A DNA stretch of 64,000 nt. Source: Rhynchonema sp. JSB1_4 (Eukaryota > Nematoda > Chromadorea > Monhysterida > Xyalidae). A program made the translations under genes and the position numbers. The stretch is from positions 1 to 64,000 of the forward strand of contig JASAMV010003500.1 in NCBI GenBank assembly GCA_030248065.1, in the 5' to 3' direction. Each line of letters begins with the position of its first letter. Position 1 is the stretch's first letter. This document shows, piece after piece, positions 45,692-58,182 of the stretch. The notes beneath the pieces are model-generated. The model ran no database searches. It saw nothing but the letters and a program-made list of their open reading frames with translations, and was not told the origin of the DNA.

Positions 45692-46430
45692 CTAGTCAGC
45701 AGCGGCGAGACCAATAATCCCGCATCCTAGCCGAGGACCCGCGTTGCCGGTTTTCAAGCTCTCTTCTCTTTTATCGCCGGTTCCACGTCCTGGAATTTTT
45801 TGTCTTGCATGCACCACCAGGATCGCGTTTGTCTGTCAACAAACATTAAGCACAATATGACACGATCTGTACGCACTTACCCAAATCATCTTCTAATTCA
45901 TGTACCACCAGACTTCGTCCGACAACGGAGTGATTGCCAATAATTTGCACTTGTCTATCAGCCAAGCTGATCTTTGCCACGCCGTCAGCACCTGCAACCA
46001 CGTTGCCCAAGTCTCCCACATGCCGATTGCTGTCCTGCAGACGCAGAAGAGACCGGAGTTCACAACTTCATTTTATCAAGTTAAGAATCCATCGTAAGAT
46101 TTTCGTGAATAGCCGCATGGCACTCACATATGGTCCTCCATGTGTTTTGTTAAACGGATTGTAGTGAGGGCCAGCTGAGATGCAGCCATTTGTGGAATCA
46201 CCAAACTGATGGACGTGGAAACCGTGATTGCCTGGTTTCAGTCCGCTGATATGACCTGTGATCGTGCATGGTTGATCTTCGCTTTTCTGCAAGTTTAGCA
46301 GTTTCATCGAAGTAGATATTCCGACTCGAAAAAACAAACGCGAAAGCCAAATAATGCCACAAACTTGTTTGAACCAAATGATACCGTTGACCGTCTCGCC
46401 TCTTATAACGCAGACAGCTCTCGTGGACAT
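45692..46430 (-). CDS. SOD1: Cu/Zn superoxide dismutase
   Basis: Minus-strand exons: 46430-46365 (ATG), 46286-46128, about 46035-45885 and about 45795-45692 (TAG), ~154 aa, the normal length. It converts superoxide to oxygen and hydrogen peroxide. The metal site is complete: GFHVHQFGD (Cu His pair), [10 protein letters not shown] (bridging His), [14 protein letters not shown] (Zn His and Asp) and [16 protein letters not shown] (last Cu His and the electrostatic loop). The C-terminus is [20 protein letters not shown]. The start chosen is [11 protein letters not shown], as in cytosolic forms. An in-frame ATG 17 codons upstream would add a weakly hydrophobic [12 protein letters not shown], so an organelle-targeted or secreted version cannot be excluded. 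Confidence 0.92.
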
Positions 46431-49400
46431 CTTGACTTTATCAGACCAAACTGAATACACAACGCTAGCCAAGGTGAACATGGTGCAATTGAAACTATGT
46501 TTTGCTTTGTTGCTTAGCAGAGAGAGCGGAATAGCAAGAGCTGGAAGTAGAACACTCTTGCTGAGTTCAGTTCAACCAGCGAACCGAATTTCGAATAGCA
46601 GAATAGATGTTTCGACAAGAGTGCAAGTTCGCTGACGTTTCCATTCCTGTTGCTTGCACTTTGTTGTCTGTCCTTTTTGAACATGATCAGGTGTGCACAT
46701 TGACTATTGCTGTTTTACATATAATTTGGGTTATTCTTATTGTGAACTTGTGGCAAGTCATTGCGCAAACTAAAACTTTTCAGAAAATTCGGCCATACGA
46801 TGTGGAAGAAATCTGTGTGCTTCGTTCATGTTTGTGGTTCTTCTGACACGTCAAGCACTGTTCTAGATGCCTGTCCACGTATGTGTACGATGTGTACGAC
46901 AGAATGTCCAGCGAAATAAATGTGCATTTCCGAAATCCTCCCAGCAGTAAAGTAACCAACATCTGGCTACGTTCGATGCAATTCTACTCCAGGTTTTATG
47001 CAAACAGTCATGACCACCAACAACGGAAGAACGACTACTGTTGCCAATAAGAGAATAGCTATTAGTGCCCACCCTGGCAACCTGTGGTTTTGAGCACCAC
47101 AATTTTCATTTGTTCTCCATTTGTGCATGAACACCGAAAACACACAATTGCGACGTAATTTCACGAAACCCCCAATAACGCCGGTGTTCACTCATTTCAT
47201 GAGCATGAGTTATGAGTATTCATGTGTTGCCGGTCAGCAGCACGACGCAACAGCAGGCATTCATGTAGGAAAGCACCTAGCCTAGTGTTTGCGCTGTTAC
47301 CACATAAAATATTATGAACATGTCCGACACAACAACAGCCACTCTTGCCAACCCGCATATGCACGTGAGGTGTGGGCACGATTGTTTACAGCCGACTGCT
47401 GTGTCATTATAGTAGTGAGTGAGTGCGACTGCGCGCTGTGACCGCATTGTAACCACACGAATGACCCCTCGGAGCATTGCACTGAAATTCATTACGCTCT
47501 GTCACACCACACCAAGCTGCTCGCAGCAGCAGTGCGCGTTCGTTCGTTTTCGTCCGCGTGTGTGTGTGTCTGTGTTCATCAACGTGTGCAGCAGTGGGCG
47601 CTACGTAGCGTCGTCGTATGCTTAATTCATCATAATGACAACCCAGCCTGGTTGTTTACACCAAAGCCAAGTCAAAAGGGTTGCCTCCCTCAGCGGCTCA
47701 TATAGCTATCTAGAGCCATTGGCTCGTGGCAGTACACTAACGCCCCGGCACGAGCTTATACGAGCTTCATTCTGGCTAGGTGTATGGGCAGTGAGCAGGC
47801 TGGCGCCCCAGTCAGCCATGTATGTACATGTAGTCTGGCGTCTGGGGCAGGGCAGAGCAGGCCAGGCAACTACAGCGTGTGAGCCAACTATTTTTTGATA
47901 ATGATAGGGATAGGATAGCATTAGGCGGCGAACACACAAGCCTACACAAGAGCACCGGCTCATGGTAAGCCTCAACCTCACTTCAAGCGGCGACGCTAGA
48001 ATTTTAGGCAAGATTTGACTAATTGTGCTGCGGTGTCGGACTGGCACAAACATGCCGTTTCGATCGATTGCATCTCATGTACCAACCCGCTGAAACGCGA
48101 GTATTATGTGCATGTTTACGTGCTTGCGCCATGAGCTAATAGGAATGTAATTTCAGGCGCACAGAGCACATAACCAGCTATAAGCAGTGTTGAACAGATT
48201 CCTATTCGTTTTTTTTTCAACAAAAAGATTTTATGTGGGGTTTTACATGTAGTCTGACCAACACGAGAGCCTTATTATTTTTATTAATGCATCATATCCA
48301 TAATGGTGCATTGTTACGTATGTACGTATGTTGTTTTTCTATTAATTCATAATTACTTAAAAAAGCTCCAAAGTACATAATTTGTGTATACATAATCTGT
48401 AATTTGGATCTAATCATTTTATACTGTAGCTCTCTGATTTGATGCATTACTGTTGTTTGGAGTTAGGATTGCAAAAACCAGTACGCACGTAATCGTTCAA
48501 TATCGAATCAAACAGCAGTGTGGGAGCAGTGCTTTTATCGCGCTTGTTGATGGCCACATTCATATTGCCTACCATGCTCAGACCTTTTTTCATAATTCAC
48601 ACAGCCCTCTGAGACCAAATACCAATCAAAACGTGTGATACAAACTGACAGATAGGACGCTACGCTTCCATCGATAGTACACATTTCATACATAAATGTG
48701 CAACGTATTCAATAAGCTCGACAAGGCCCGCATGAGATAACCCTGTTGTTGATCAACATGCGTAGACACGTACACATAGTTGGTTCACGTATATACTAGT
48801 GAATTGTGTTTTAGTATTTATTTTACTTTACAAAGTCAGCAGCGTAATGGAAATGCATTCAACATGCATGATCCCAGCACACTGACGTTGAGTATCAATG
48901 TATCAAGTGCAGAGCCCCTGAGCCCCTATTAGTTTCCATAAGACTGTTCAGCTGCATTGGCAGCAATTCACACTAATCATGGTAACCGTAAAACGCGCAC
49001 GCGCACCCAAACCATGTAACGCGGTAGTGACTGCTTAGTGGGCGTCAAGAAAACGACCTCGTGAAACACAACGGTGTCTTTAGAGCCCAAGCCCCAACCT
49101 TCACATAACTGACAGTTTTGCCAGTTGTGCGCTGGTTGTTGTTACTAAGTTTGTGTCGTGCAACCTACCAAGTGGGGAAGTTGCTGCTGTTATACGTGTA
49201 CGTTTGCCCGCAATCGTCGTAGTTTTGCACAACTCAGTTCGCCTGAGAGCACAGCATGCAGCCGCCCAACGACCAGTGTCAACATTTAGTGTTTATAAAA
49301 TTATGCGCATGAAGATTTCACTTTGATGTTGCTCTTACTACTGTTGTTGGCTTGCCTACGACTAGTTGTCCCCGGCATACATATACCGGTTAAAGTTTCG

Positions 49401-51613
49401 TACACGCACACGCAGCAATACTTATTCCAGTTCGCATTTTACACTTTACATTTCAGTGTGGTTTAGGCAAACCTGACATGAAATATAAAATTGAGGAGAC
49501 CGGAGGCGAGACTGCTCAAAGCCTTGACGTGTATGCACGCACGTTTCCAAACACATCACCAGTAAAATTTGCAAACTCATCTTGCACGGTAGTACATCTT
49601 GTGGAATACACGTGGTGTGTTCATGTTGTAAATGGTTGCAAGCGTCCTTGTAGTTATCAGGAGAACAAACAACAAGTACATTATACCTCTCGTGTATTTT
49701 TGTTGCATTGGCTTTGGCACAATTTCATTCAGCAGACGCACGTGAGCTTTGAATTCCACTATTTTATGTGGATATAATAGCATTCGCGACGTTGGTATTT
49801 GTCGCACTTGAAGCTGCGCGCCTCCTAACACAGTAGAGCAGGTCTGTTTTGCAGCAGCACAGCCCGATGATATAGGCGCATTATATTGCACAGGAATGTT
49901 GCGCGTAACATATAGGCACGACGACAGCAGTAGGTATGTCCCTGCTCAGCCATATACCACCCAACCACAATTAGAAAAAACAGCGCCTGACCACAGCCAA
50001 TACGTGTCGTTTGTAACAGGCATCAGCAGCACAACCTCTAATGTGGCAGAGTCAGTCACGCAAATGTGTATGACCTAATGGAACAGTGCCCAACCAGGCA
50101 CAGGCAGCGGTCATGCTCGGTGTTGCTGCTGCACTTGAACACGGGCATTATTAAAAACAGTTTCTTGTTCTGCCTGTGTCCCTCTGTCGCTTCGTTTCGT
50201 TCAAGCTCCAGCTATTCTAATTAGATTCGATATAGCGCTCGATACTGCGCAGAATCTATGTTGCTCCACTCGCGCCCACGTTATTGCAGTTCTAGAGCGC
50301 AAATTGATTAACGCCCTACATAGATGCGGTCAGTTTTGCTTTCCTTTCTGTTATGTACGTTAATTTAGATTCGCAATATTTTGCGTTTGCAGACTGCTGC
50401 AGGTTAAAGTTCGCTAGGTATCGGTCTGCTTAGAGGGCGGTTGTCAGCAGTCAGAATGAATTAAAACAGCCATGTTTCGACGAATCTGTCATCCGCAAAG
50501 CAACTGCCAATGACAGCGAACAAGCAGAAGCAGTTGCTTTTTGAAAACGCTCAGCACTTTACGTACCATACTAGAACTAAATAAAATTACAGATGCATTG
50601 CGCTCGGTCAACAGAGACAAGTACCCTGCTTCTGCTGTCAACCATGTTAAGCTTTTAACTGATTCACCATTTTTCGTTTTCGCTGGACAAGAGCATCTTT
50701 GTACGGGGTGCAGTTTTACGCATAATGTCAGCATTGAGTTATTGTGCTTGGAGTGGTCGATGTATTCGCAACGCAAGGCCCTTGTCACTTACTGTATATA
50801 TGGTTGGCTCAGGTCTCAACAAACGAACAAATTTTGACACAAAACGGTATTGCCTATTGCGGCTTTGCAAATTATATCCCAACGATTTTTGATCAGGGTC
50901 ACCGTTAATTACTTGCGGTTTTCATTGAGTTCTTTGAGATTTAAAAAAAGTTCAGGAACAAGCCCTAGGTAAAACCTTGTATATGTATGGAGGAGGCCCA
51001 TTCGGAATTCTTCAGTACAAACTTGGTATACCTTGACATAAATGGTACATCGCACGTAGTACATGAAGTGGTGAGAGGAAACTGCAGATACCTACCGCAG
51101 ATTGAAATGGCTCAGATGATGCTCTTTTCCTTCATGTCGACCGTCGACAAGTCAATGTTTACTGTTGATGTAAATGCAAATACCTACCAGTAGAAACAAG
51201 ACGTTAACAGTGCATACCATCTCGATTGACTAGCACAACAGGCGTACAGAAAAGCACCGGCAATATTGGTGCAAGTAAACAAACCCTGGTTTAACTGAGG
51301 TGCGGCTTGGCTATTTTGTGCTTGCTCGTGTACGTTGCCAGCTTATTCCGTTCATTTCTAGTCTTGCTTGGTAGTATTTTTCTACAATGTTCAGCATTTA
51401 TACTCCAAGTGGAGCGTGTGTGTGCGGGATACATAATGTATGCTAAATGGTACCTAGGCACATCAGATATGATATGACAACCCCGTTTTTTGTTTCAGGA
51501 CCAGAATGACCAGTAGCTCGGTTCAATAATCAATCAAGCACATTGCCGTCAGTCGAACCGATTTTTATACCTACCCAACGGTGCGTACAGCGCACAAGAC
51601 ACCATCCGCCAAA
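46431..51613. other. Gene-poor 5.2-kb region
   Basis: No conserved gene was recognised. One minus-strand frame, 46967-47191, is a 74-codon ATG-to-TAG frame with a clear TM-like segment and is listed separately. Around 47400-51600 there is mixed unique sequence that presumably includes the SLC6 promoter. A TATA-like TTTATACC lies at about 51563-51570, about 45 bases before the SLC6 start codon. Confidence 0.4.
46967..47191 (-). CDS. Possible single-pass membrane micropeptide, 74 aa
   Basis: MNTGVIGGFVKLRRNC opens the frame, and the segment ALIAILLLATVVVLPLLVVM would span a membrane, ending CIKPGVELHRT with TAG. There is no homologue I recognise and no splice evidence. It could be chance or a terminal exon. 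Confidence 0.25.
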   Translation of the reverse strand: MNTGVIGGFVKLRRNCVFSVFMHKWRTNENCGAQNHRLPGWALIAILLLATVVVLPLLVVMTVCIKPGVELHRT

Positions 51614-54600
51614 ATGATGTCAACCAGCATTATTGTCGAAGAATGGCGCGACCTTTGGAGCTTCAAGGTCGACTTCATATTCGCGTCAATCGCATATGTG
51701 TTCTCCATCACAAACTTTTTCAAGTTGCCTATACTGATCTACACGCAAGGAGGACGTAAGTGTTTATCTTTCGATACTATAATTTATTATTCATCGTCAT
51801 CTGATCGTCACAATGCGTTCGACGAGATGACACACAGTTCAAGCATCGTTTAATGTATGAGCAGTACAGCAGCATGCCAGTTTGCAAAATGTTTGCTCAT
51901 CTGCAACTCAGCACACTTGTGAGACATGTACCAGACAGACTGTACATACAGGGTTCGGTTAAAAAATTTTATTATCGTGCTTTAAAAATATTTTCATATC
52001 TTTTAAAAAAAAACTTTTTAAAAATATTTTTAAAAAAATCTTTTTTCATTCCAGACCACCAAAAAATTGGTTTTTTTAAATATGCAATAGCTGAAGTCAT
52101 GTCAGCTAACTACAGTATGTATTCAGGTCAGGGACACAAAAGTGATTAAGGCTCGATGTCCCCCTAGGTGTCGATGTCCCTTGGCTTCGATGTCCCCCTG
52201 ATACGTAAGCATGTGAGGGATACAAAGTACAATTGCACGTTGTTGAGGCTTACTTTTTCTCACAGATGGAGATCATGCACATCGAATCGGCTGTCACGAA
52301 TCACCATCGGCGGCATCGGGGAGAGACTAGAAGTGGATAACTACTTTCATTTTCTCCGGATGCTGCCGGTGGTGATTAGTGGTGGCCGATGCAAAGTACA
52401 TGCCCTCCATTGGTCACTTCAGTAAGCAGTAACAACCCAAAGTCGATTGATATGCAACTACGCTGCATATGAAGGTGATTGCATGTCATAGCACATCGAC
52501 ACCCAGGGGGACATCGGGATTTAATGCACAAAGGTGAACTGACTTGCATGTTTGTGCCGATCAATTTCGATGTAATCCCTTCGGACATCACTTTGATAAC
52601 CTCGAAGGTAACTATGCTGTGCGGTATATATGACAAAAGGAGGGCCAACCATGTTTGTGAGTTTTTAGATAAAGTTGTAGAGAAACAGACGTACAACCTA
52701 GACACTTTGTGTCACAGAAAACAGATGACTAATCCACGATCTCTCCAAATAGGCGAACAATGTCGAGTGTGTCCATGGCTTACGGCCCGCTCAATAACTG
52801 CACAGTATACAGTATGGGGTGTCCTGCATTATACATGTGACGGTTGTTGGGACATTTAGGAACACTATGAATCCATCATAACACCAATTCAAAATGAAAC
52901 GTGGGCTTACTTTTTAAAATTTTAAAGCAAGAACGTGGCCAACATATTTTTTTTAAATCCAACCCTGTATACACATTATATACGCGTACCAACTGAACTG
53001 TAGAACTCGTCGCAGCAAAAAATAATGAGCATTGTGAAAGGGATGTGATAAATGAAGTAGCAAAGCAACGCAATGATGAGCCACCGAAAATAATACTTTC
53101 TTCTTCTCTTCAGTGGCGTTTGTGGCTGGTTACGTCGCATCGATATTTATCTGTTGCCTGCCCATTATTGTCATGGAGCTGGCGGTGGGTCAGCTCACTG
53201 GTCGAGCTCCAGTGCAGGCGCTGCTCAGTGTATGCCCGCTATTCAAAGGTTAGTATGTCATCGGAACATAATGTAAAAGACGAAGTGATACAAGAGTAAC
53301 GATGTAGTAACGGTGCACTATTTAGATAACGGAAATTAGCTCACTTTGCAGGCGTCGGCGTGGCACAAGTCTTGTACTCGCTGGCATGGATGTCATACGT
53401 CGCTGTCTGGATCGGCTACCTCTGTCTCTACATCTTCTACTTCTTCTTCTACATAATGAAGCCTGATTCACCATGGCTATCATGCGATAATGACTGGAAT
53501 GCGGCAACGTGCTCTGTGCCGTCAAACACAAGTGGCGCTGATGCGTTCCGACTTGACGATGAAGGAGATGGTAGCAGCATCAAGCAGTTCTTGAAGTTAG
53601 TTGAGGCCGTACTGAACAGCATGGCGCACTGCAGCGTCATCATGCAAAAGTCCAAGTTAAACCAATGCCAACCATTAACTCACGTAAAACAAGACGTCAC
53701 GAATCTTTCAGATATCTCGTCAATCCATCCGAGAATATCAAGGAAATAGAAATGCTGCAGTGGATCATTATCTGCGGGGCTGGGGCTATTTGGACATGCG
53801 TCTTTGTTGCAATACTGGCCGGAGTTCGATGGCTGGGAAAGGTGAGCAGACTGGAAAACTGCCAATGCATGATGTAAAAGCCTTCCAGAAGTAATTACAC
53901 ATACCTACAGGTGTGCTATATCACGCTTTTCGTACCGTTCTTGTGCTTCACCGCAGTTCTGGTCTACATACTGGTCATGAATATCGAGCTCGCAGAAATC
54001 ATCGGCGTACGAATTTTTGAATTGACCGATTGGAACAAAATGCTGGAGTGGGAAGTCAGTCATGTTTTATGGAACACACAACCAAGAAATGAAGGAAGGA
54101 AATACTTCGCAAAGCGCCCCATGACTTTTTCAGTTCTGGCAAATCGTGTTCAAGCAAAGTTTCTACGCGACCGGACTTGGATTTGGTGCCTTCATCACGT
54201 TGGGTTCGTATAATAAGCGCAACAACAACTTAGTGTGGTTAGTTCCGCCCAAAATACACAAAGCGCAAATGTTACGCTGTTTACAGGTACAAACAAATTA
54301 CCGTTTTCAGTGACGCTCTGCTGATCGTGTTTTGCCATTTATTCTTGAGCGCGTTGCTCATTTGCACAGCGCTCGCTTCCGCAGGCTACGTTGGACACCA
54401 GCTAGGGGTCGATGATTTTGTCACCTACTTCTTGGACACGAAAGATCGTGAGTATACTGTATTTACATCCCTACTTTTATAATGATACCTATGTTCTGTA
54501 CATTGGGTTGAATAACAATTGCTGAATATTTCAGCCAACTACTTCATCAAACAAATGCACTTCTTCATCGCCGCTGTCGGATCATTCGACCACTTTCACA

Positions 54601-56312
54601 GGGTTTGGACAGCAGTGTTGCTATTTGCGGTCGTATTGACAATATTGAACACATTTGTAAGTTACAGTTACTATTACGTAACTTTCAATCAAAGAACATG
54701 TACACAACACGCAGCAAGCCGAAGCGTGCATGCAACCAAACCGATTTCAGTACGTCCTGGGTCTGAATCTCCTGGCGACTTTGGAGGACGCATTTGGCGA
54801 AAAGGCGTCTCGTTGTGCACCCCGCTTCATGCTAGCGGCACTGGTCTGCTTGTTCGGATGTGGTTTATCGCTAATCCACACCACGAGGGTACGTTTTTGT
54901 GCTTAAGCATTATGTATAGTTAGTTATCGAACGATTTGTCCGAGCATCACCAACCTGCATTCGTATGTTTGCACAAAAACTTGTTACAGATTGGCCCATA
55001 CACACTTGAGCTGACTGATAGGTTTCTGGACTATCTGACGCCGTGGGTCATCATAATCTTCGAGCTGTTAGCAATCGCTTGGTTCTACTGTGAGTCGAAT
55101 TATTTTTTATCACTTCCAATTAAAATGCAGGGTGAATTGCACCGACAGAACTGAGATTGGGATCTCTGGATGCTAATGACAAACATATTTGCTCACAGGT
55201 GGCTACATGCTTGGAAAGGACATCAAAGCAATGGTCACACCTTGCTGCTGCTGGCTGACTGGCTTCAAGCTTATGATTCCTCTATACCTACTGCCTCTTG
55301 TTCCAATAGTGAGTACCGTTGTTGTCCACTTATCACGTATACATTCATGATAATTGGCAGAAACTGGTACGAACACATTTTCAGTACATAATGGTGGCAC
55401 CGGAGAGTGGTACGCTGTGGATGTACGACTACGCTAATCAGTTATCAGACGCTGTCAAAGAACTCAGTTGTTCTGAGTACATTGGATGGGCAATCGCCAT
55501 TGTACCACTGCTGCCAATCCCATTATTGATGATTTACATGATCATCAAGACTTGCATATTCGGCCCTGGCTTGACCAGGTGGCAGGTATGATAACCCTTT
55601 CTTAGTGATTCAGTTTTTGTATGGTAGTGGTGACTCACAACCGTTCAACTAAGTTGTAAGTCGTACTGCTTGATGCAATTACATACCCAACGGGTTGTAC
55701 TAGCGCTTCATCTGCCTTGCAGCGCTGGGTCGCACTCGTACATCCACCCATAAACGAATGCTACTGGCAGAGCGATGCATCCGAAAGCAGATATCACGCC
55801 CAGACATTTTTGTAATTTGATATAAAGACAGTCTCAGTCTGCTCACTAACAAATGGGTGCCATGGTAGCTTATGGGTGCTTTGGGTAATAGTGTGTATCC
55901 CGCTTGTTACTAACATAACAACCGGTGTATGTATGTGTGCGCGCCAGTGTGTCGCAAGCCTTTAACTCAGAGCAATGCTCTTTTAATATTATTTATCGCC
56001 AGTTCGCAGCTTGTAATGTTGTCATCATATTTATACTATCTTATGCAGTTACACTCAAGGCAGGACCTCGAAATGTAATTTTGTGAACGACCATCTTAAA
56101 CTTACCCATGTGTTGCAACAATCTTCCAGCGGTTCAAATACACGATAATATCGCCGTTGCGCTACGAAATCGTCAAACCGACACCCCCACCTCGCTACAC
56201 CGCCACGGCACCCGGCTACGTGCTGCTGCCGCAGGCTCCACTTGCCGAACCAGAGAATTACACCGACGTTTATGGCGAACACGCCCATGTGGTACGAGTC
56301 TCGAATATTTGA
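51614..56312 (+). CDS. SLC6-family sodium-coupled transporter
   Basis: Thirteen exons join in phase to 629 codons: 51614-51755, 53114-53248, 53352-53595, 53712-53841, 53911-54054, 54134-54237, 54311-54447, 54535-54656, 54751-54888, 54990-55089, 55199-55308, 55385-55585 and 56130-56312 (TGA). SLC6 carriers move neurotransmitters or amino acids with Na+ (often Cl-) across the plasma membrane. TM1 reads AYVFSITNFFKLPILIYTQGG in place of the usual GxGNxWRFPY, so it is divergent at the substrate/Na+ site. MELAVGQLTGRAPVQAL marks TM2. The large extracellular loop has a Cys pair (SCDNDW...TCSVPSNTS, with N-glycosylation sequon NTS). TM6 keeps GSYNKRNNN. The cytoplasmic tail is Pro-rich with PPPRY, a possible PPxY site for NEDD4-type ligases. 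The substrate cannot be named. Intron 1 carries a 1-kb hAT-like element. Confidence 0.88.
51949..52967. mobile_element. hAT-like element, ~1.0 kb, in SLC6 intron 1
   Basis: It starts CAGGGTTCGGTTAAAAAATT and ends AAATCCAACCCTG, matching the CAGGGTTGG family at 19885 and 20748. Flanking octamers TGTACATA and TATACACA agree at 6 of 8 positions, a decayed target duplication at best. The interior has three CGATGTCCC motifs and no transposase. Confidence 0.5.
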
Positions 56313-56922
56313 ACTGTCTGAAGGAACGGCAGCCAGCCAGCCTTGTAGCAGGCATAACCGACATTTCCAGTCGTCGATCATAGATATTCGATTGTTGTAG
56401 CAGACGTTTACGTATCTTTATCAGCAGCAGGTATTCAAATATACATGATATGATGACATTTATAGATTCAAAGATAGCAGAAACGGCAACAATGAATTTC
56501 AGTTTGTACACATTTTACAGCGGACATAATCGAATAAATGTCGTTCACAAAACTACCTGTATATCATCTCCTCGTGCTAAACATCATGCTTGTTCTTCAC
56601 ACAAACACTTCCTGACCTGACACGTACTACGTATGGTGGCTTCAATTCAACATACTTACTCATCAACAAGTGCATGTACTAACTACATTACCTTCCTTGT
56701 TACATATTTTTTTAGATGTTTACGCATCACAATCATGCGTCTTTGCCTGTGGATGCCTAACTCAAGTTTTTTTGTTATTTTCTACAGAGCGCTTATTCTT
56801 TCTAATTTTTCTGTCGCTGTCCAATGCTTGTGTTTCCATGCAGTCAGACTTTATTGGATCTTAAACAATGTTGCTTGGTATTTTGGTCGTGTTTGAGTGT
56901 TGAGTAATTTAGGCCGGTATAC

Positions 56923-57168
56923 ACTTTGTTGGTATGGTCAGGTCGGGCTAGGGCGGGGGTGAAATTGGGTTGGGCTTGGGCCATCTAGTGATTTTGTTGT
57001 TTCTGTGATTATGACCAGCGTAAAAATTGCTCCCCTGTGAGCTGCAATAGCTTTTTGAGAAGTATGAGATTTTTGGGCTGGTTGCAATCACAACAAAGAA
57101 AGAACGAAATCGCGAGCTATAGCTCAACCCATTTTCACGCCCGACCCGACCATGCCAGCAAAGTGCAC
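56923..57168. mobile_element. Inverted-repeat MITE-like element
   Basis: The left arm CACTTTGTTGGTATGGTCAG continues GTCGGG; the right arm CCCGACCCGACCATGCCAGC continues AAAGTG, its imperfect reverse complement. A second matching pair lies inside (GGGTGAAATTGGGTTGGGCT versus AGCTCAACCCATTTTCACGC). The arms are about 50-60 bp. No target duplication was identified. Confidence 0.6.
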
Positions 57169-57664
57169 CCCAGCCGCAATGTCAACGTGGTTTGTACTGT
57201 CACGCAGTGTTACTGTTTCTTCATACGATTTTCAATAATTCTTTGTCATCGAAATTACACACTTACAGTGTCGTGTGGATTTCAAGTTTTGCCCAGAGAG
57301 AGACACGAACAGGTGTTTTGTTCATATTTTGTGTGTACTTTTTGTTATTTCTTATGTACAGTTGCATTTTTGGAGATTATGTTGCTACGAAATACACCCG
57401 TGTGTATCATATGTGCGTCAGTTCGAAAACTAAGTAATCTTAAAGTCTGCCGGGAACAGACTGAATCAACCATGTTCGTAAAACCGCGCTGTTAAACCAG
57501 ATTAGCCACAGTTGGTCCAATCTGCGCCCGGTCTGTGGTAATCCAGTTAATCTCATTAAATTCAATGTATCTATTCTCAAATTCTTGCGTGTGTTCGCTT
57601 GTGTTGTGCGTATCTCGTGTATTATCGTGCGCTGCGTTGAATTGAAACTGTAATTTTGTTCATC

Positions 57665-57744
57665 ATGTACTTCAGCTTTGCTGGTACGACTACAAGCACC
57701 GGCGATGTACTTCAGCTTTGCTGGTACGACTACAAGCACCGGCG
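57665..57744. repeat. Perfect 40-bp tandem duplication
   Basis: The 40-base unit starting ATGTACTTCAGCTTTGCTGG occurs twice with no spacer and no mismatch, which suggests a recent event or an assembly artefact. Confidence 0.9.
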
Positions 57745-58182
57745 AAAAATTAATTAATCAGAATCCAGGGTCGTATCCACAAATCTGACGTGCAGCACTG
57801 TACTTCATCACAAACACACCAGTATTCATCTACACTAAATATTGAGCGAGTTTCAAGGTATAAAGCAAAGACTGTAGCTTTGCTGAATTCGCTGTATGTG
57901 ATATTTTGCTTTTTGAATGATTATCTGCGTAAATTAGTGACGCTATTTTTGTTCGGCAGTTTGTTATCACACTCATGATAAATGTCTCCGACTTCGATAC
58001 TAGTCACAATCGGTTCGGTTCGAGGATATGTGATGATATATCGCGAGGTTTGGGGAACAAGACTTGCACTCGGCAAGCACCCACTTCAGTCTTACAATCA
58101 GTTGGCAGGCGTGAGCAGGGGGTGAAAATGTTTAAACAAAGACATGGAAAAAATGTTCCGCCCGGACACTTACCACGAAAGA

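Larger units (their letters stand above)
56313..58182. other. Intergenic after the SLC6 gene
   Basis: It contains a MITE-like inverted repeat at about 56923-57168 and a perfect 40-bp tandem duplication at 57665-57744. No exon was recognised. Confidence 0.45.

Noticed and set aside
56055..56511. Minus-strand frames opposite the last SLC6 exon
   Set aside because: Shadow of the plus-strand terminal exon, which joins in phase to the rest of the transporter.
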